Source of the DNA: MAG-121220-bin8 sp002700465
Lineage (GTDB): Bacteria; Bacteroidota; Bacteroidia; Flavobacteriales; Flavobacteriaceae
Assembly (NCBI GenBank): GCA_943789295.1
Contig: CALSTO010000002.1
Span: 62,001-126,000 of the forward strand
Direction: 5' to 3'
DNA: 64,000 nt
Shown here piece after piece: positions 46,981 to 55,690 of this stretch (within the stretch, counting starts at the first letter, position 1; every line of letters begins with the position of its first letter). The notes below the pieces were generated by a model. The model did no database searches. It saw nothing but the letters and a program-made list of their open reading frames with translations, and was not told the DNA's origin. The position numbers and the translations under genes were made by a program.

Positions 46981-49194
46981 TTATCTTTTTCCTCTATTAT
47001 CTCTTCCTCTGTTATCTCTTCCTCTATTATCAGATCTAGGAGCTCTTGGTGGCCTTTCAACATAACCTTCAGGCTTTTCTAGCAATGCTTTTCTTGAAAC
47101 TTTTTCTTTTCTAGTTCTAGGGTCTGTACCAAAATATTTAACTTCTAATTCATCACCAAGTTTAAGAACATCACTAACATTTTCTGTTCTTTCCCATGCA
47201 ATTTCACTAACGTGTAATAAAACTTCGTTTCCAGGTGCTTCTAAATATTCAACTACTGCTCCAAAGTCCAACATTTTTATTACTTTAACCTTGTAAGAGT
47301 TTCCTTTTTCTGGTTTAAATAAAAGTGAATCTATTTTTGCAAGAACAGAGTCAATTCCCTCTTGATCAGTTCCAAGAATTTCCACGATTCCTTCTTCTGT
47401 CTCTGGATCCTCATTTATAACTATTGTACAACCAGTAGTTTTTTGCAATTCTTGTATTACTTTACCACCAGGTCCAATGAATGGTCCTATGAATTCATTT
47501 GGAATTCTACTAGTCACCATTTTCGGAGAATGAGATTTAACATCTTCATTTGGTCTTTCAATAGTTTCAGTTATTTTATTTAAAATATGTAACCTTCCTT
47601 CTCTAGCTTGTTTAAGTGCATTTACTAAAATTTCATATGATAGACCTTTTATTTTAATATCCATTTGGCAAGCTGTTATTCCTTCAGAAGTTCCAGTTAC
47701 TTTAAAGTCCATATCTCCAAGATGATCTTCATCACCTAAAATATCACTCAAAACCGCATATCTGTCTCCATCAGAAATTAATCCCATTGCTATTCCAGAG
47801 ACAGGTCTAGTTATTTGAACTCCTGCGTCCATAAGAGCCATTGTACCTGAACATACGGTCGCCATAGAAGATGAACCGTTAGACTCAAGAACCTCACTAA
47901 CAACTCTCACAGTATAAGGACAATTATCAGGTATCATCCCTTTTAAACCTCTTTGAGCAAGATTACCATGTCCCACTTCTCTTCTTGATGTTCCTCTTAA
48001 GGGTCTAGCTTCTCCTGTACAAAATGGAGGGAAATTATAATGAAGATAAAAAGTCTCTTCACCTTCATAAGATGGCATATCAATTTTATTAGCTTCTCTC
48101 GATGTTCCAAGAGTAACAGTGGCTAAGGCCTGAGTTTCTCCTCTTGTAAATATAGCAGATCCATGAGTAGATGGTAAGTAATCAACTTCACACCATATAT
48201 CTCTAATTTCATCCGTTTTTCTTCCGTCAAGTCTTATTCCTTCACTTAATGTTAATTCTCTAACAGCTTCTTTTTGAGATTTGTTAAAATATTTACTGAT
48301 TAATTTTCCGTGTTCTTCAATTTCTTCATCTGTAAATGAAGCTTTTATTTCGTCTTTAACACTTGCAAAAGCTAAACTACGTTCAGCTTTGGAAGTACCT
48401 TTTTTTGCAATGTCATAACATTTAGTATAAGAAGCATCATGAATTCTTTTAGCTAGTTCTTCATTTTCAACACTAGTTTCGTATTCTCTAACTTCTTTTT
48501 TTCCAACAGCGTTAGCTAATCTTTCTTGGGCTTCAATTTGAATTTTTATAGATTCGTGAGCAAATTTTATGGCATCTGCCATTTCTTCTTCACTACATTC
48601 ATCCATTTCACCCTCAACCATCATTACTGAATCAGCAGAAGCTCCAACCATTATTTCTATATCAGCGTTAGCTAATTGAGCTCTGCTAGGATTAATAACA
48701 AATTTACCATCGATTCTTGCTACACGAGCTTCTGAAATTGCACATTCAAATGGAAAGTCACTTAATTGAATTGCAGCAGATGCTGCAAGTCCAGCAAGAG
48801 CATCAGGCATTACATCCTCATCATGGGACATTAATTGAATCATGACCTGAACTTCAGAATGATAATCTTTTGGAAATAGTGGACGTAAAACTCTGTCTAC
48901 TAATCTCATTGTTAATACTTCGCCGTCACTAGGTCTAGCTTCTCTTTTGAAAAAACCTCCTGGATATCTTCCCGCAGCAGCAAATTTTTCTCTGTAATCG
49001 ACCGTTAGAGGAAGGAAGTCAACATTACTGGCTTCATAGTTAGATACAACAGTACATAAAAGCATTGCTTTACCCATTTGAACAACTACTGAACCATGTG
49101 CTTGCTTTGCAAGTTTACCAGTTTCTAGTGTTATTGTTCTTCCATCACCTAAATCGATGGATTCGTTATAAGTTTTGATTTTCATATTTTTCAT
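46981..49194 (-). CDS. pnp: Polyribonucleotide nucleotidyltransferase
   Basis: PNPase is a 3'-5' phosphorolytic exoribonuclease. The 737-residue protein has two RNase PH domains, a helical linker, a KH domain (IGPGGKVIQELQKTTG) and an S1 domain. It ends in an Arg/Gly/Asp-rich tail with DNRGR repeated, encoded by 15-bp repeats. ATG 49194 or a second Met three codons on may be the start. It lies 58 bases downstream of rpsO, the common rpsO-pnp order. Confidence 0.95.
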   Translation of the reverse strand: MKNMKIKTYNESIDLGDGRTITLETGKLAKQAHGSVVVQMGKAMLLCTVVSNYEASNVDFLPLTVDYREKFAAAGRYPGGFFKREARPSDGEVLTMRLVDRVLRPLFPKDYHSEVQVMIQLMSHDEDVMPDALAGLAASAAIQLSDFPFECAISEARVARIDGKFVINPSRAQLANADIEIMVGASADSVMMVEGEMDECSEEEMADAIKFAHESIKIQIEAQERLANAVGKKEVREYETSVENEELAKRIHDASYTKCYDIAKKGTSKAERSLAFASVKDEIKASFTDEEIEEHGKLISKYFNKSQKEAVRELTLSEGIRLDGRKTDEIRDIWCEVDYLPSTHGSAIFTRGETQALATVTLGTSREANKIDMPSYEGEETFYLHYNFPPFCTGEARPLRGTSRREVGHGNLAQRGLKGMIPDNCPYTVRVVSEVLESNGSSSMATVCSGTMALMDAGVQITRPVSGIAMGLISDGDRYAVLSDILGDEDHLGDMDFKVTGTSEGITACQMDIKIKGLSYEILVNALKQAREGRLHILNKITETIERPNEDVKSHSPKMVTSRIPNEFIGPFIGPGGKVIQELQKTTGCTIVINEDPETEEGIVEILGTDQEGIDSVLAKIDSLLFKPEKGNSYKVKVIKMLDFGAVVEYLEAPGNEVLLHVSEIAWERTENVSDVLKLGDELEVKYFGTDPRTRKEKVSRKALLEKPEGYVERPPRAPRSDNRGRDNRGRDNRGKR

Positions 49195-49252
49195 TAAATT
49201 AATTAAGTTGTGTTGTGTCTTAGTAGAATACCAATGAAAAACTGTGTAAAAA

Positions 49253-49522
49253 CTATTTACGTAAGTTTAATTTTTTGATTATTTCACGGTATCTATTAAT
49301 ATCTTTTTTCTTTAGATAACTCAACAAACTTTTTCTTTTACCAACCATCATTACTAAAGATCTTTCAGTATTATAATCTTTTCTATTCTTTTTAAGATGT
49401 TCTGTTAAATGATTAATTCGTTTTGTGAATAATGCAATTTGACCTTCAGCTGAACCAGTATCGGATTCTGATTTACCGTGTTCTTTGAAGATTTCTTTTT
49501 TGTTTTCTTTTGTTAAATACAT
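49253..49522 (-). CDS. rpsO: 30S ribosomal protein S15
   Basis: The 89-residue length and the core motif KRINHLTEHLKKNRKDY are typical for S15, which binds the central domain of 16S rRNA. Its leader contains two palindromes, listed separately. Many bacteria autoregulate rpsO through leader RNA structure; whether this occurs here is open. Confidence 0.96.
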   Translation of the reverse strand: MYLTKENKKEIFKEHGKSESDTGSAEGQIALFTKRINHLTEHLKKNRKDYNTERSLVMMVGKRKSLLSYLKKKDINRYREIIKKLNLRK

Positions 49523-49552
49523 GCCAATATTATTTTAAATGATTTTTATGTA

Positions 49553-49573
49553 GCTAATTAAATTTTAATTAGC
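49553..49573 (-). repeat. Perfect inverted repeat at the 5' end of the rpsO transcript
   Basis: GCTAATTAAA (49553-49562) and TTTAATTAGC (49564-49573) are exact reverse complements, with one base between. With the -7 box just upstream on the minus strand, the transcript would begin at or near this hairpin. It could be a leader structure or a dyad for a regulator. Confidence 0.6.
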
Positions 49574-49577
49574 GCGG

Positions 49578-49597
49578 CAAATATAAGATTATATTTG
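49578..49597 (-). promoter_or_regulatory. rpsO -7 box inside a 9-bp-arm palindrome
   Basis: The minus strand reads TATATTTG at the complement of 49578-49585. CAAATATAA (49578-49586) and TTATATTTG (49589-49597) are perfect inverted repeats, so the -7 octamer appears on both strands. No TTG at the proper -33 distance was found. Confidence 0.45.
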
Positions 49598-49611
49598 ATA
49601 AAAATGTAATT

Positions 49612-50469
49612 TTAAATTGACCTTAATGGTCTGTTGAGAATTAAATCAAAATAAAGATTAATTTTTTTCTTAATTTCAGTTCTAGAGCTGATAAAGTCTA
49701 AAAATCCGTGTTCCAATAAAAATTCAGAAGTTTGGAAGCCTTCCGGCAAGTCTTTTCCTGTCGTGTCTTTGACAACTCTTGGACCAGCAAATGCTATCAA
49801 TGCTCCAGGCTCTGATATGTTTATGTCACCAAGCATTGCAAAAGATGCAGTAGTTCCACCTGTAGTTGGGTCAGTACATAATGATACGTAAGGTATTTTA
49901 TTATTAGCTAACTGAGCTAGTTTAGCCGACGTCTTAGCCATTTGCATTAAAGATATTGCTCCTTCCATCATTCTAGCTCCACCTGATTTTGAAATTATAA
50001 TTAAAGGAATTTTCTTTTTAATAGCTATGTCAACTGCTCTACTTATTTTTTCACCAACTACTGAACCCATAGACCCTCCAATAAACCTAAAGTCCATACA
50101 TGCTATAACAACATTCTCACCACCAGATTTACCAATGGCAACTTTAATAGCATCTTTTAAGCCTGTCTTTTTTCTTGCGTCTTTGGTTCTTTGTTTGTAT
50201 GATTTATTATCACTAAATTTTAAAGGGTCCTTAGCCTTAATATTTTCATCTATTTCTTTGAAATTATCATCAAATAAAATATTAAAATATTCTTGACTAC
50301 CAATTCTAATATGAAAACCATCTTCAGGAGAAACAAATGAATTATTTTCTAGCTCTTCAGTATCAATAATTTTTCCAGTAGGAGTTTTATGCCATAAACC
50401 CTCTGGTGTATCTTTTTTTTCTTCAGTTGAAGTATGTATTCCTTTTGTTTTTCTTTTAAACCAAGCCAT
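49612..50469 (-). CDS. accD: Acetyl-CoA carboxylase carboxyltransferase subunit beta without zinc finger
   Basis: AccD is the beta subunit of the carboxyltransferase that makes malonyl-CoA. The 285-residue protein has the intact crotonase-fold core (GGSMGSVVGEKI, SKSGGARMMEG, GGTTASFAMLGD). The N-terminal four-Cys zinc ribbon of E. coli AccD is not present: the aligned positions are Thr29, a gap, Ser47 and Asp50 (KTPTGKIIDTEEL ... VSPEDGFH). I recall similar AccD sequences in Flavobacterium, so this looks inherited. It has its own promoter overlapping the end of fba. Confidence 0.95.
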   Translation of the reverse strand: MAWFKRKTKGIHTSTEEKKDTPEGLWHKTPTGKIIDTEELENNSFVSPEDGFHIRIGSQEYFNILFDDNFKEIDENIKAKDPLKFSDNKSYKQRTKDARKKTGLKDAIKVAIGKSGGENVVIACMDFRFIGGSMGSVVGEKISRAVDIAIKKKIPLIIISKSGGARMMEGAISLMQMAKTSAKLAQLANNKIPYVSLCTDPTTGGTTASFAMLGDINISEPGALIAFAGPRVVKDTTGKDLPEGFQTSEFLLEHGFLDFISSRTEIKKKINLYFDLILNRPLRSI

Positions 50470-50485
50470 ATAATGGATGTTTACT

Positions 50486-50513
50486 CAAATATACTAAACC
50501 AAATTTAGTTCAA
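50486..50513 (-). promoter_or_regulatory. Candidate sigma-A promoter of accD
   Basis: On the minus strand TTG (complement of 50511-50513), a 17-nt spacer and TATATTTG (complement of 50486-50493). It lies 16 nt upstream of the accD ATG. The -33 element sits within the last codons of fba. Confidence 0.55.
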
Positions 50514-51575
50514 GGTATCAACGTTATTAAGATCTTCAAATGCTTGAGTAAGTCTAGATATAAAACTTTCTTCAGCTTTTCTTAACCAAACTCTTGGATC
50601 ATAATACTTTTTATTTGGGATATCATTACCTTCAGAATTTCCAATTTGAGATTTTAAGTAATCTGTATTCGTTTTAAAGTAATCTCTAATTCCACACATA
50701 AACGCATATTGCATATCGGTATCAATATTCATTTTTATAGCTCCATAATCAATAGCTTCCCTAATTTCTTTTACTGAAGAGCCAGACCCTCCGTGAAAAA
50801 CAAAATTTATAGTATTATGTTCCACATTATATTTTTTTGAAACAAAATCCTGAGAATTTTTTAAGATTTTTGGAGTTAATTTTACATTTCCCGGTTTGTA
50901 AACTCCATGAACATTTCCAAATGCAGCAGCAATAGTAAATTTATCACTGATTTTTGATAATTCTTCATAAGCATATGCAACTTCTTCAGGTTGAGTATAG
51001 AGTTTCGAATCATCAATGTCAGTATTATCAACACCATCTTCTTCACCACCTGTAATACCTAATTCAATTTCTAATGTCATCCCAATTTTACTCATCCTTT
51101 TTAAATATTCTTTACATATAGAAATGTTTTCCTTAATCGGTTCCTCGGAAAGATCAATCATATGTGAGCTGAATAAAGATTTTCCTGTTTTTTCAAAGTG
51201 ATCTTCACTAGCTAAAAGTAATCCGTCAATCCAAGGTAAAAGTTTTTTAGCTGCATGATCTGTATGTAGGATGACAGGAACATCATAAGCTTCTGAAAGT
51301 TCATGAACATGTTTTGCACCAGCTATTGCACCTTTAATAGCGGCATTTTGATTTTCATTAGAAAGTCCTTTTCCAGCATTAAAAACAGCTCCTCCGTTTG
51401 AAAATTGAATTATTACTGGAGCGTTTAATTTTGATGCTGTTTCTAAAACTCCGTTAATTGAATTTGATCCAATTACATTTACAGCAGGTAATGCAAATTT
51501 TTTTGCTTTTGCCAGATTAAAAATTTCTTGAACTTCGTCACCTGTGGCAACACCTCCTTTAATTTGATTACTCAT
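50505..51575 (-). CDS. fba: Class II fructose-bisphosphate aldolase
   Basis: This zinc-dependent aldolase of glycolysis and gluconeogenesis has 356 residues, the long class II type. HTDHAAK (His104, Asp106, His107) carries the catalytic Asp and a zinc ligand; FHGGSGSS near residue 264 and NIDTDMQ supply substrate contacts. Zinc sites are intact here, unlike in DnaG and AccD of this window. Confidence 0.95.
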   Translation of the reverse strand: MSNQIKGGVATGDEVQEIFNLAKAKKFALPAVNVIGSNSINGVLETASKLNAPVIIQFSNGGAVFNAGKGLSNENQNAAIKGAIAGAKHVHELSEAYDVPVILHTDHAAKKLLPWIDGLLLASEDHFEKTGKSLFSSHMIDLSEEPIKENISICKEYLKRMSKIGMTLEIELGITGGEEDGVDNTDIDDSKLYTQPEEVAYAYEELSKISDKFTIAAAFGNVHGVYKPGNVKLTPKILKNSQDFVSKKYNVEHNTINFVFHGGSGSSVKEIREAIDYGAIKMNIDTDMQYAFMCGIRDYFKTNTDYLKSQIGNSEGNDIPNKKYYDPRVWLRKAEESFISRLTQAFEDLNNVDTLN

Positions 51576-51620
51576 TTTTAATTTTTGATTAGTGCGCTAA
51601 ATTAAAAAGAATTATTGGTC

Positions 51621-54119
51621 CTAAAAAGGATAATTTAAACCAATATTGAACACAGCTTTTTTTAAATTAAAATCAGTTAACCATCTCTCGTTGCTTTCAA
51701 GTACTGGGTTGTAAGTTTTTAGTCCCATGTCTAATCTTAAAATAAAATAACCAATGTTATACCTTAATCCAATACCGCTTCCTATTGCTATTTCGTCTAA
51801 ATCTTTTAAGCTATTAAATTTTCTTTTAGAATCTTTTGTGTCATCAAATACATTCCATATGTTTCCTATATCGGTAAATAAAGCACCATCTATTCGTCCA
51901 AGGATTTTAAACCTGTATTCAATATTCATGGCTATTTTCATATTTGCTTCATTGAATTCACTTAAAGCTTCACTACTACCGGGACCAAGTCTGTAAACCT
52001 CCCAAGCTCTGTTGTCGTTTGATCCACCTGCAAAAAATGATTTTGAAAAAGGAATGTTATTTGAATTTCCAAACGGAATAGCTAATCCAAAAAATGATCT
52101 AAAAGCTATAATAGAATTTAATCCAATTGGCCAATGTTTGATATAACCAGTCTCAGTTTTTATAAATTGTGAGAATGTTAATCCTAAAACTTTGTTTTTA
52201 CCAAACTCGTCTTTCGAAACATTTAAAAGATTGCTGGTAAGATTTGTTAAATTTCCTGCAAGCTCAACTTTTAATTTAAATTCAGAAAATTCATTATTAT
52301 ATATATTATTTATTGACTTATTTGATAAAGAAAAACTTGACCCTATTATTAAATTGTTTGATGTTAGTCTGTTTTTTCTGTCATTTAAATAATTGATTGT
52401 GTTAAAATCTTCGTTTGTAACTGCAAATTGTTTTGAAACAATTTCACTTATAAATGAATCAATTCCACTTGGAATGATTAAGTTATTGTTAGCATCTAAA
52501 TAATTGGAGGATGTACTATAGTTTTTGGCAATATTATTTATAGATTTAAATGAATTAGAATAAATATTAAAATAATTGACAATATTTTTATTGTTAACTA
52601 ATTCAACATTTATCAAACTAAGATTATTTTTTCTATTTTTTTTATCAATCCAGTCGTAATTTAAATCAAATTTAAAATTTTGTCTGTCTAATCCAATATT
52701 CGTTTGGTTGGATGTTCCGATATTTAAATATGTAATAGGCTTGTTTTCTAACTTAACTAATTTTTTTAGATTTAATGAAGGAAAGAGTTTAGGAAATTTA
52801 AATCTAACATCAAATCCATACTCAGAAATAGTAGTATTTGCAGACTTACCTATGGTAGCTCGAGTTGTAAATTCTAATTTTTCTCCTGACCTAAATACAT
52901 TTCTGTTAATTAAAGATGATTCAAATGCTATTCCAATATCTTCTATATTGGAGTGTTTAAGATCTAGCCCAAATCTGAATGAATATTTTTTTTTTGGTAC
53001 CAAATATATATTGGCTTCTAATTCTTTATTAGATTCATTTAAATAGTTGTAATTAATTGAAGGGTATTGAAAATTATCGAATTTATTTAATAGATTAATA
53101 GTTTTAGTTCTTTTAGAATCGCTGTAAAAATCATTTTTTTTAACAAGAATTAAATCTGACAATACTTTGGGCTTGTAGTCTAATTGAAAATTAGAATAAA
53201 AATTAATGGAGTCGTAACTAAATATTTTTTTAGTTTTAGTATTTAAATCTTCTTTTTCTACAAATAAATTTACTTTTTTTATTTTATGTTTTAAATACCT
53301 GTTGTCCAATTTATTTTCCTTAATTACTATTTCAACTGGAATTTTGAAATTTAAATTTGTTGTGTCTAAGTTTATTTTAAAAGAAACAGAATTTATCTGA
53401 AAATTGTAAATCCCAGAATTTTTAAATAATTTATTAATTCTGTTTCTTTCTAATTCAAATTTCTTTGTGTTAAAAAATGTATTAGGTTTTAAAATTGATT
53501 TGTTATTTTCTGAATTAAATATAGATTCTAAAACTTTAGATTCAATGTTTGTTGACACACTGTCTAACGCGTATTGATTACCAGTTTTTATATTGTAAAC
53601 AACTTTTCCGAATTTATTATTGTTTTGGTTAATAATTGTTTTAGAAGATATTTTGGAATTAAAATATCCATTATTTTTATAGTATGATTTTAAATTTTCA
53701 ATTGAAATATTTGTTTTTACAGAGTCGATGATTTCCAATTTTTCTCCATTCTTTTTTTTCCAATTATTTAAATTCTCATAATAACTGTTCAATTGTAAAA
53801 CTTGTTTTTTTGAAAGTATTGAAATAAGTCTTTTTTTTCTTTTGACTTTTTTGTTAATCCATTTATTAAATATTGAATCACTGTTTTCTTTAGATGACTG
53901 GTGTAATTTAGCTGTTAAAGGAAATCCGATTATATAATTATTTTTTTTTTGAGCTAAAAGTGGAGATAATGAATCAGTTTTAACCTTAGATCCATTCACA
54001 AAAATTTCATTTGACCTAAGTATTAAATTACCTTTATTTAGATCTTTAGTTATACTGCAACTAATTACAGTAATACAGGTAATTACAAATAATGCTATTT
54101 TTGTTATAGTTTTTTTCAC
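51621..54119 (-). CDS. tamL: TamL: lipidated TamA/BamA-family outer membrane protein
   Basis: The 832-residue Omp85-family protein has a lipoprotein signal with VISC and lipid-bearing Cys21, then POTRA-type repeats and a C-terminal 16-strand-type barrel (start near residue 370). The lipid anchor is what separates Bacteroidota TamL from TamA. Its role is expected to be outer membrane biogenesis together with a TamB protein, which is not in this window. It ends in an aromatic-rich segment (NIGLNYPF) as barrel proteins do. Confidence 0.85.
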   Translation of the reverse strand: MKKTITKIALFVITCITVISCSITKDLNKGNLILRSNEIFVNGSKVKTDSLSPLLAQKKNNYIIGFPLTAKLHQSSKENSDSIFNKWINKKVKRKKRLISILSKKQVLQLNSYYENLNNWKKKNGEKLEIIDSVKTNISIENLKSYYKNNGYFNSKISSKTIINQNNNKFGKVVYNIKTGNQYALDSVSTNIESKVLESIFNSENNKSILKPNTFFNTKKFELERNRINKLFKNSGIYNFQINSVSFKINLDTTNLNFKIPVEIVIKENKLDNRYLKHKIKKVNLFVEKEDLNTKTKKIFSYDSINFYSNFQLDYKPKVLSDLILVKKNDFYSDSKRTKTINLLNKFDNFQYPSINYNYLNESNKELEANIYLVPKKKYSFRFGLDLKHSNIEDIGIAFESSLINRNVFRSGEKLEFTTRATIGKSANTTISEYGFDVRFKFPKLFPSLNLKKLVKLENKPITYLNIGTSNQTNIGLDRQNFKFDLNYDWIDKKNRKNNLSLINVELVNNKNIVNYFNIYSNSFKSINNIAKNYSTSSNYLDANNNLIIPSGIDSFISEIVSKQFAVTNEDFNTINYLNDRKNRLTSNNLIIGSSFSLSNKSINNIYNNEFSEFKLKVELAGNLTNLTSNLLNVSKDEFGKNKVLGLTFSQFIKTETGYIKHWPIGLNSIIAFRSFFGLAIPFGNSNNIPFSKSFFAGGSNDNRAWEVYRLGPGSSEALSEFNEANMKIAMNIEYRFKILGRIDGALFTDIGNIWNVFDDTKDSKRKFNSLKDLDEIAIGSGIGLRYNIGYFILRLDMGLKTYNPVLESNERWLTDFNLKKAVFNIGLNYPF

Positions 54120-54153
54120 TTAAATAGAATAATTCAAAAATACATCATTATTA

Positions 54154-54894
54154 ATGCTTAGCAAAAACGAAATAAAACTGATAAAAAATTTGAAGCATAA
54201 AAAACAGCGTTATTTAAATAAAATGTTTGTTGTTGAGGGAAAAAAATCAGTTTTTGAATTTATTAATTCAAAATTTGTTCTTCACAAATTATTTTCTAAA
54301 AACACTTCTGAGTTTAAAATGATTAATGTAAATCAAGTTTCGCATTCAGAACTCGAAAAGATTAGTTATTTAACTAATCCAGATGATCATTTAGCAATTT
54401 TTAAAATTCCAAACATTAAATCTATAAATAAAAATAAATTGATTGTTGGCTTAGAATCAATTAATGATCCAGGTAATTTAGGTACAATAATAAGAACATG
54501 TGAATGGTTTGGTATAAAGGATATAGTTTGTTCCTCAGATTCAGTAGATTGTTATAATCCTAAAGTAGTCCAATCAGCAATGGGTTCTTTGTCTCGAATT
54601 AATATTACATACTTAGACTTGAAAAATTTTTTAAAATCAGAACCATTAAACAAATTCGGAACATTTATTAATGGCCAATCAGTTTTTGAAAACAAAATTC
54701 GCACAGATAAAGGAATTGTAGTATTTGGAAACGAAGCAAATGGAATTTCTAATAAACTTAGGTCGTTAATTGATATTGAGTTAACCATTCCAAGATTTAA
54801 TAATAAAAGTTATCCTGAAAGTTTAAACCTTTCAAATTCTTTAGGAATTATTTTATCTGAGTTTTCAAGAAAATCTAATGAAAAGAAAAATTAA
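54154..54894 (+). CDS. TrmH/SpoU family RNA 2'-O-methyltransferase
   Basis: The 246-residue protein has an N-terminal substrate-binding part and a SPOUT domain with NDPGNLGTIIRTCEWFG, VFGNEANGIS and SLNLSNSLGIILSEF motifs (SAM knot). Target RNA cannot be read. It is divergent from tamL with only 34 bases between, and its 3' end overlaps porT by 20 nt. Confidence 0.9.
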   Translation: MLSKNEIKLIKNLKHKKQRYLNKMFVVEGKKSVFEFINSKFVLHKLFSKNTSEFKMINVNQVSHSELEKISYLTNPDDHLAIFKIPNIKSINKNKLIVGLESINDPGNLGTIIRTCEWFGIKDIVCSSDSVDCYNPKVVQSAMGSLSRINITYLDLKNFLKSEPLNKFGTFINGQSVFENKIRTDKGIVVFGNEANGISNKLRSLIDIELTIPRFNNKSYPESLNLSNSLGIILSEFSRKSNEKKN

Positions 54895-55579
54895 TAAAAA
54901 TTGCTCTAGTAGACATTTTATTAATATTTCCAGTCCAGGGACTGTTTGGATCTAGATCAGGAACTACCTCGTTTTTTAACGAAAAAACACCTCTAATTGA
55001 GGGAGAAAATTTAAAATATTGAAGATAAAAATCAATTCCAAAACCTAATTCATAATAAAAAGAATTAGTTTTTAATCTAAACACCCCGTTATTATTATCT
55101 TCAGGACTGTCTTGATTACTAGAAAGATTAAATGATGTTGATAATCCACCTAAGACATAGGGTTTCAGATTATTATATCTTTTGGCACTATATTTTATTA
55201 AAAGTGGCAAGTGAATATATGTTGATTTTAATGTTCTAAGTGTATCAATATTTTTTGTGAATTTTTGTCTATCATAAAAAATTATTTCGGATTTATTTGT
55301 GTATAAACCTGGCTCAAACCTTAGATTAATATTTTTTCTCAATTTCAAATCTCCAATCAAGCCTACATTAATACCCATTTTATCACCAACAAGAGTTCTT
55401 TTCTCTGGATTTATTTTATAGTCTAACTTGTAGTTATAATTATTAATTCCTACATAATATCCAAAATGAATCTTTTTTTGATCAAAGTTTTGAAGATTTT
55501 CAATTTTTGTTTTATTTCTTTGTGCGTAGGTACTAATTGTTAGAAAAAAAAGTGATAAAAAGAGTAAATATATTCTCAT
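54875..55579 (-). CDS. porT: Type IX secretion outer membrane protein PorT
   Basis: The 234-residue protein has a signal peptide (residues 1-19) and an eight-strand-type outer membrane barrel pattern with typical PorT features such as FGYYVGINNYNYKLDY and STYIHLPLLIKYSAKR. PorT/SprT is required for type IX secretion in Porphyromonas and Flavobacterium. Its neighbours, an RNA methyltransferase and a TamA-type gene, fit the usual setting, but ubiE is missing upstream. Confidence 0.85.
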   Translation of the reverse strand: MRIYLLFLSLFFLTISTYAQRNKTKIENLQNFDQKKIHFGYYVGINNYNYKLDYKINPEKRTLVGDKMGINVGLIGDLKLRKNINLRFEPGLYTNKSEIIFYDRQKFTKNIDTLRTLKSTYIHLPLLIKYSAKRYNNLKPYVLGGLSTSFNLSSNQDSPEDNNNGVFRLKTNSFYYELGFGIDFYLQYFKFSPSIRGVFSLKNEVVPDLDPNSPWTGNINKMSTRAIFINFSFH

Positions 55580-55632
55580 ATACTTTCAAATGTAATAAAG
55601 AAAATTATGTTTGAGATTGATAATAAACAAAA

Positions 55633-55667
55633 AAATATACTTGATTTTTTAAAATCAAGTATATTTG
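55633..55667 (+). promoter_or_regulatory. Perfect palindrome holding the trkA promoter
   Basis: AAATATACTTGATTTT (55633-55648), TT, and AAAATCAAGTATATTT (55651-55666) form a 34-bp perfect palindrome. The right arm plus the next G is TATATTTG (55660-55667), a full -7 match, with TTG at 55641-55643 (16-nt spacer). The symmetric minus-strand elements (TATATTTT) point at porT. It could be an operator or a shared divergent promoter. Confidence 0.6.
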
Positions 55668-55690
55668 CAATGTAATACTACTATGTATTT

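Noticed and set aside
46985..47030. 15-bp direct repeats at the 3' end of pnp
   Set aside because: They encode the DNRGR repeats of the C-terminal tail; an ordinary low-complexity protein tail explains them.
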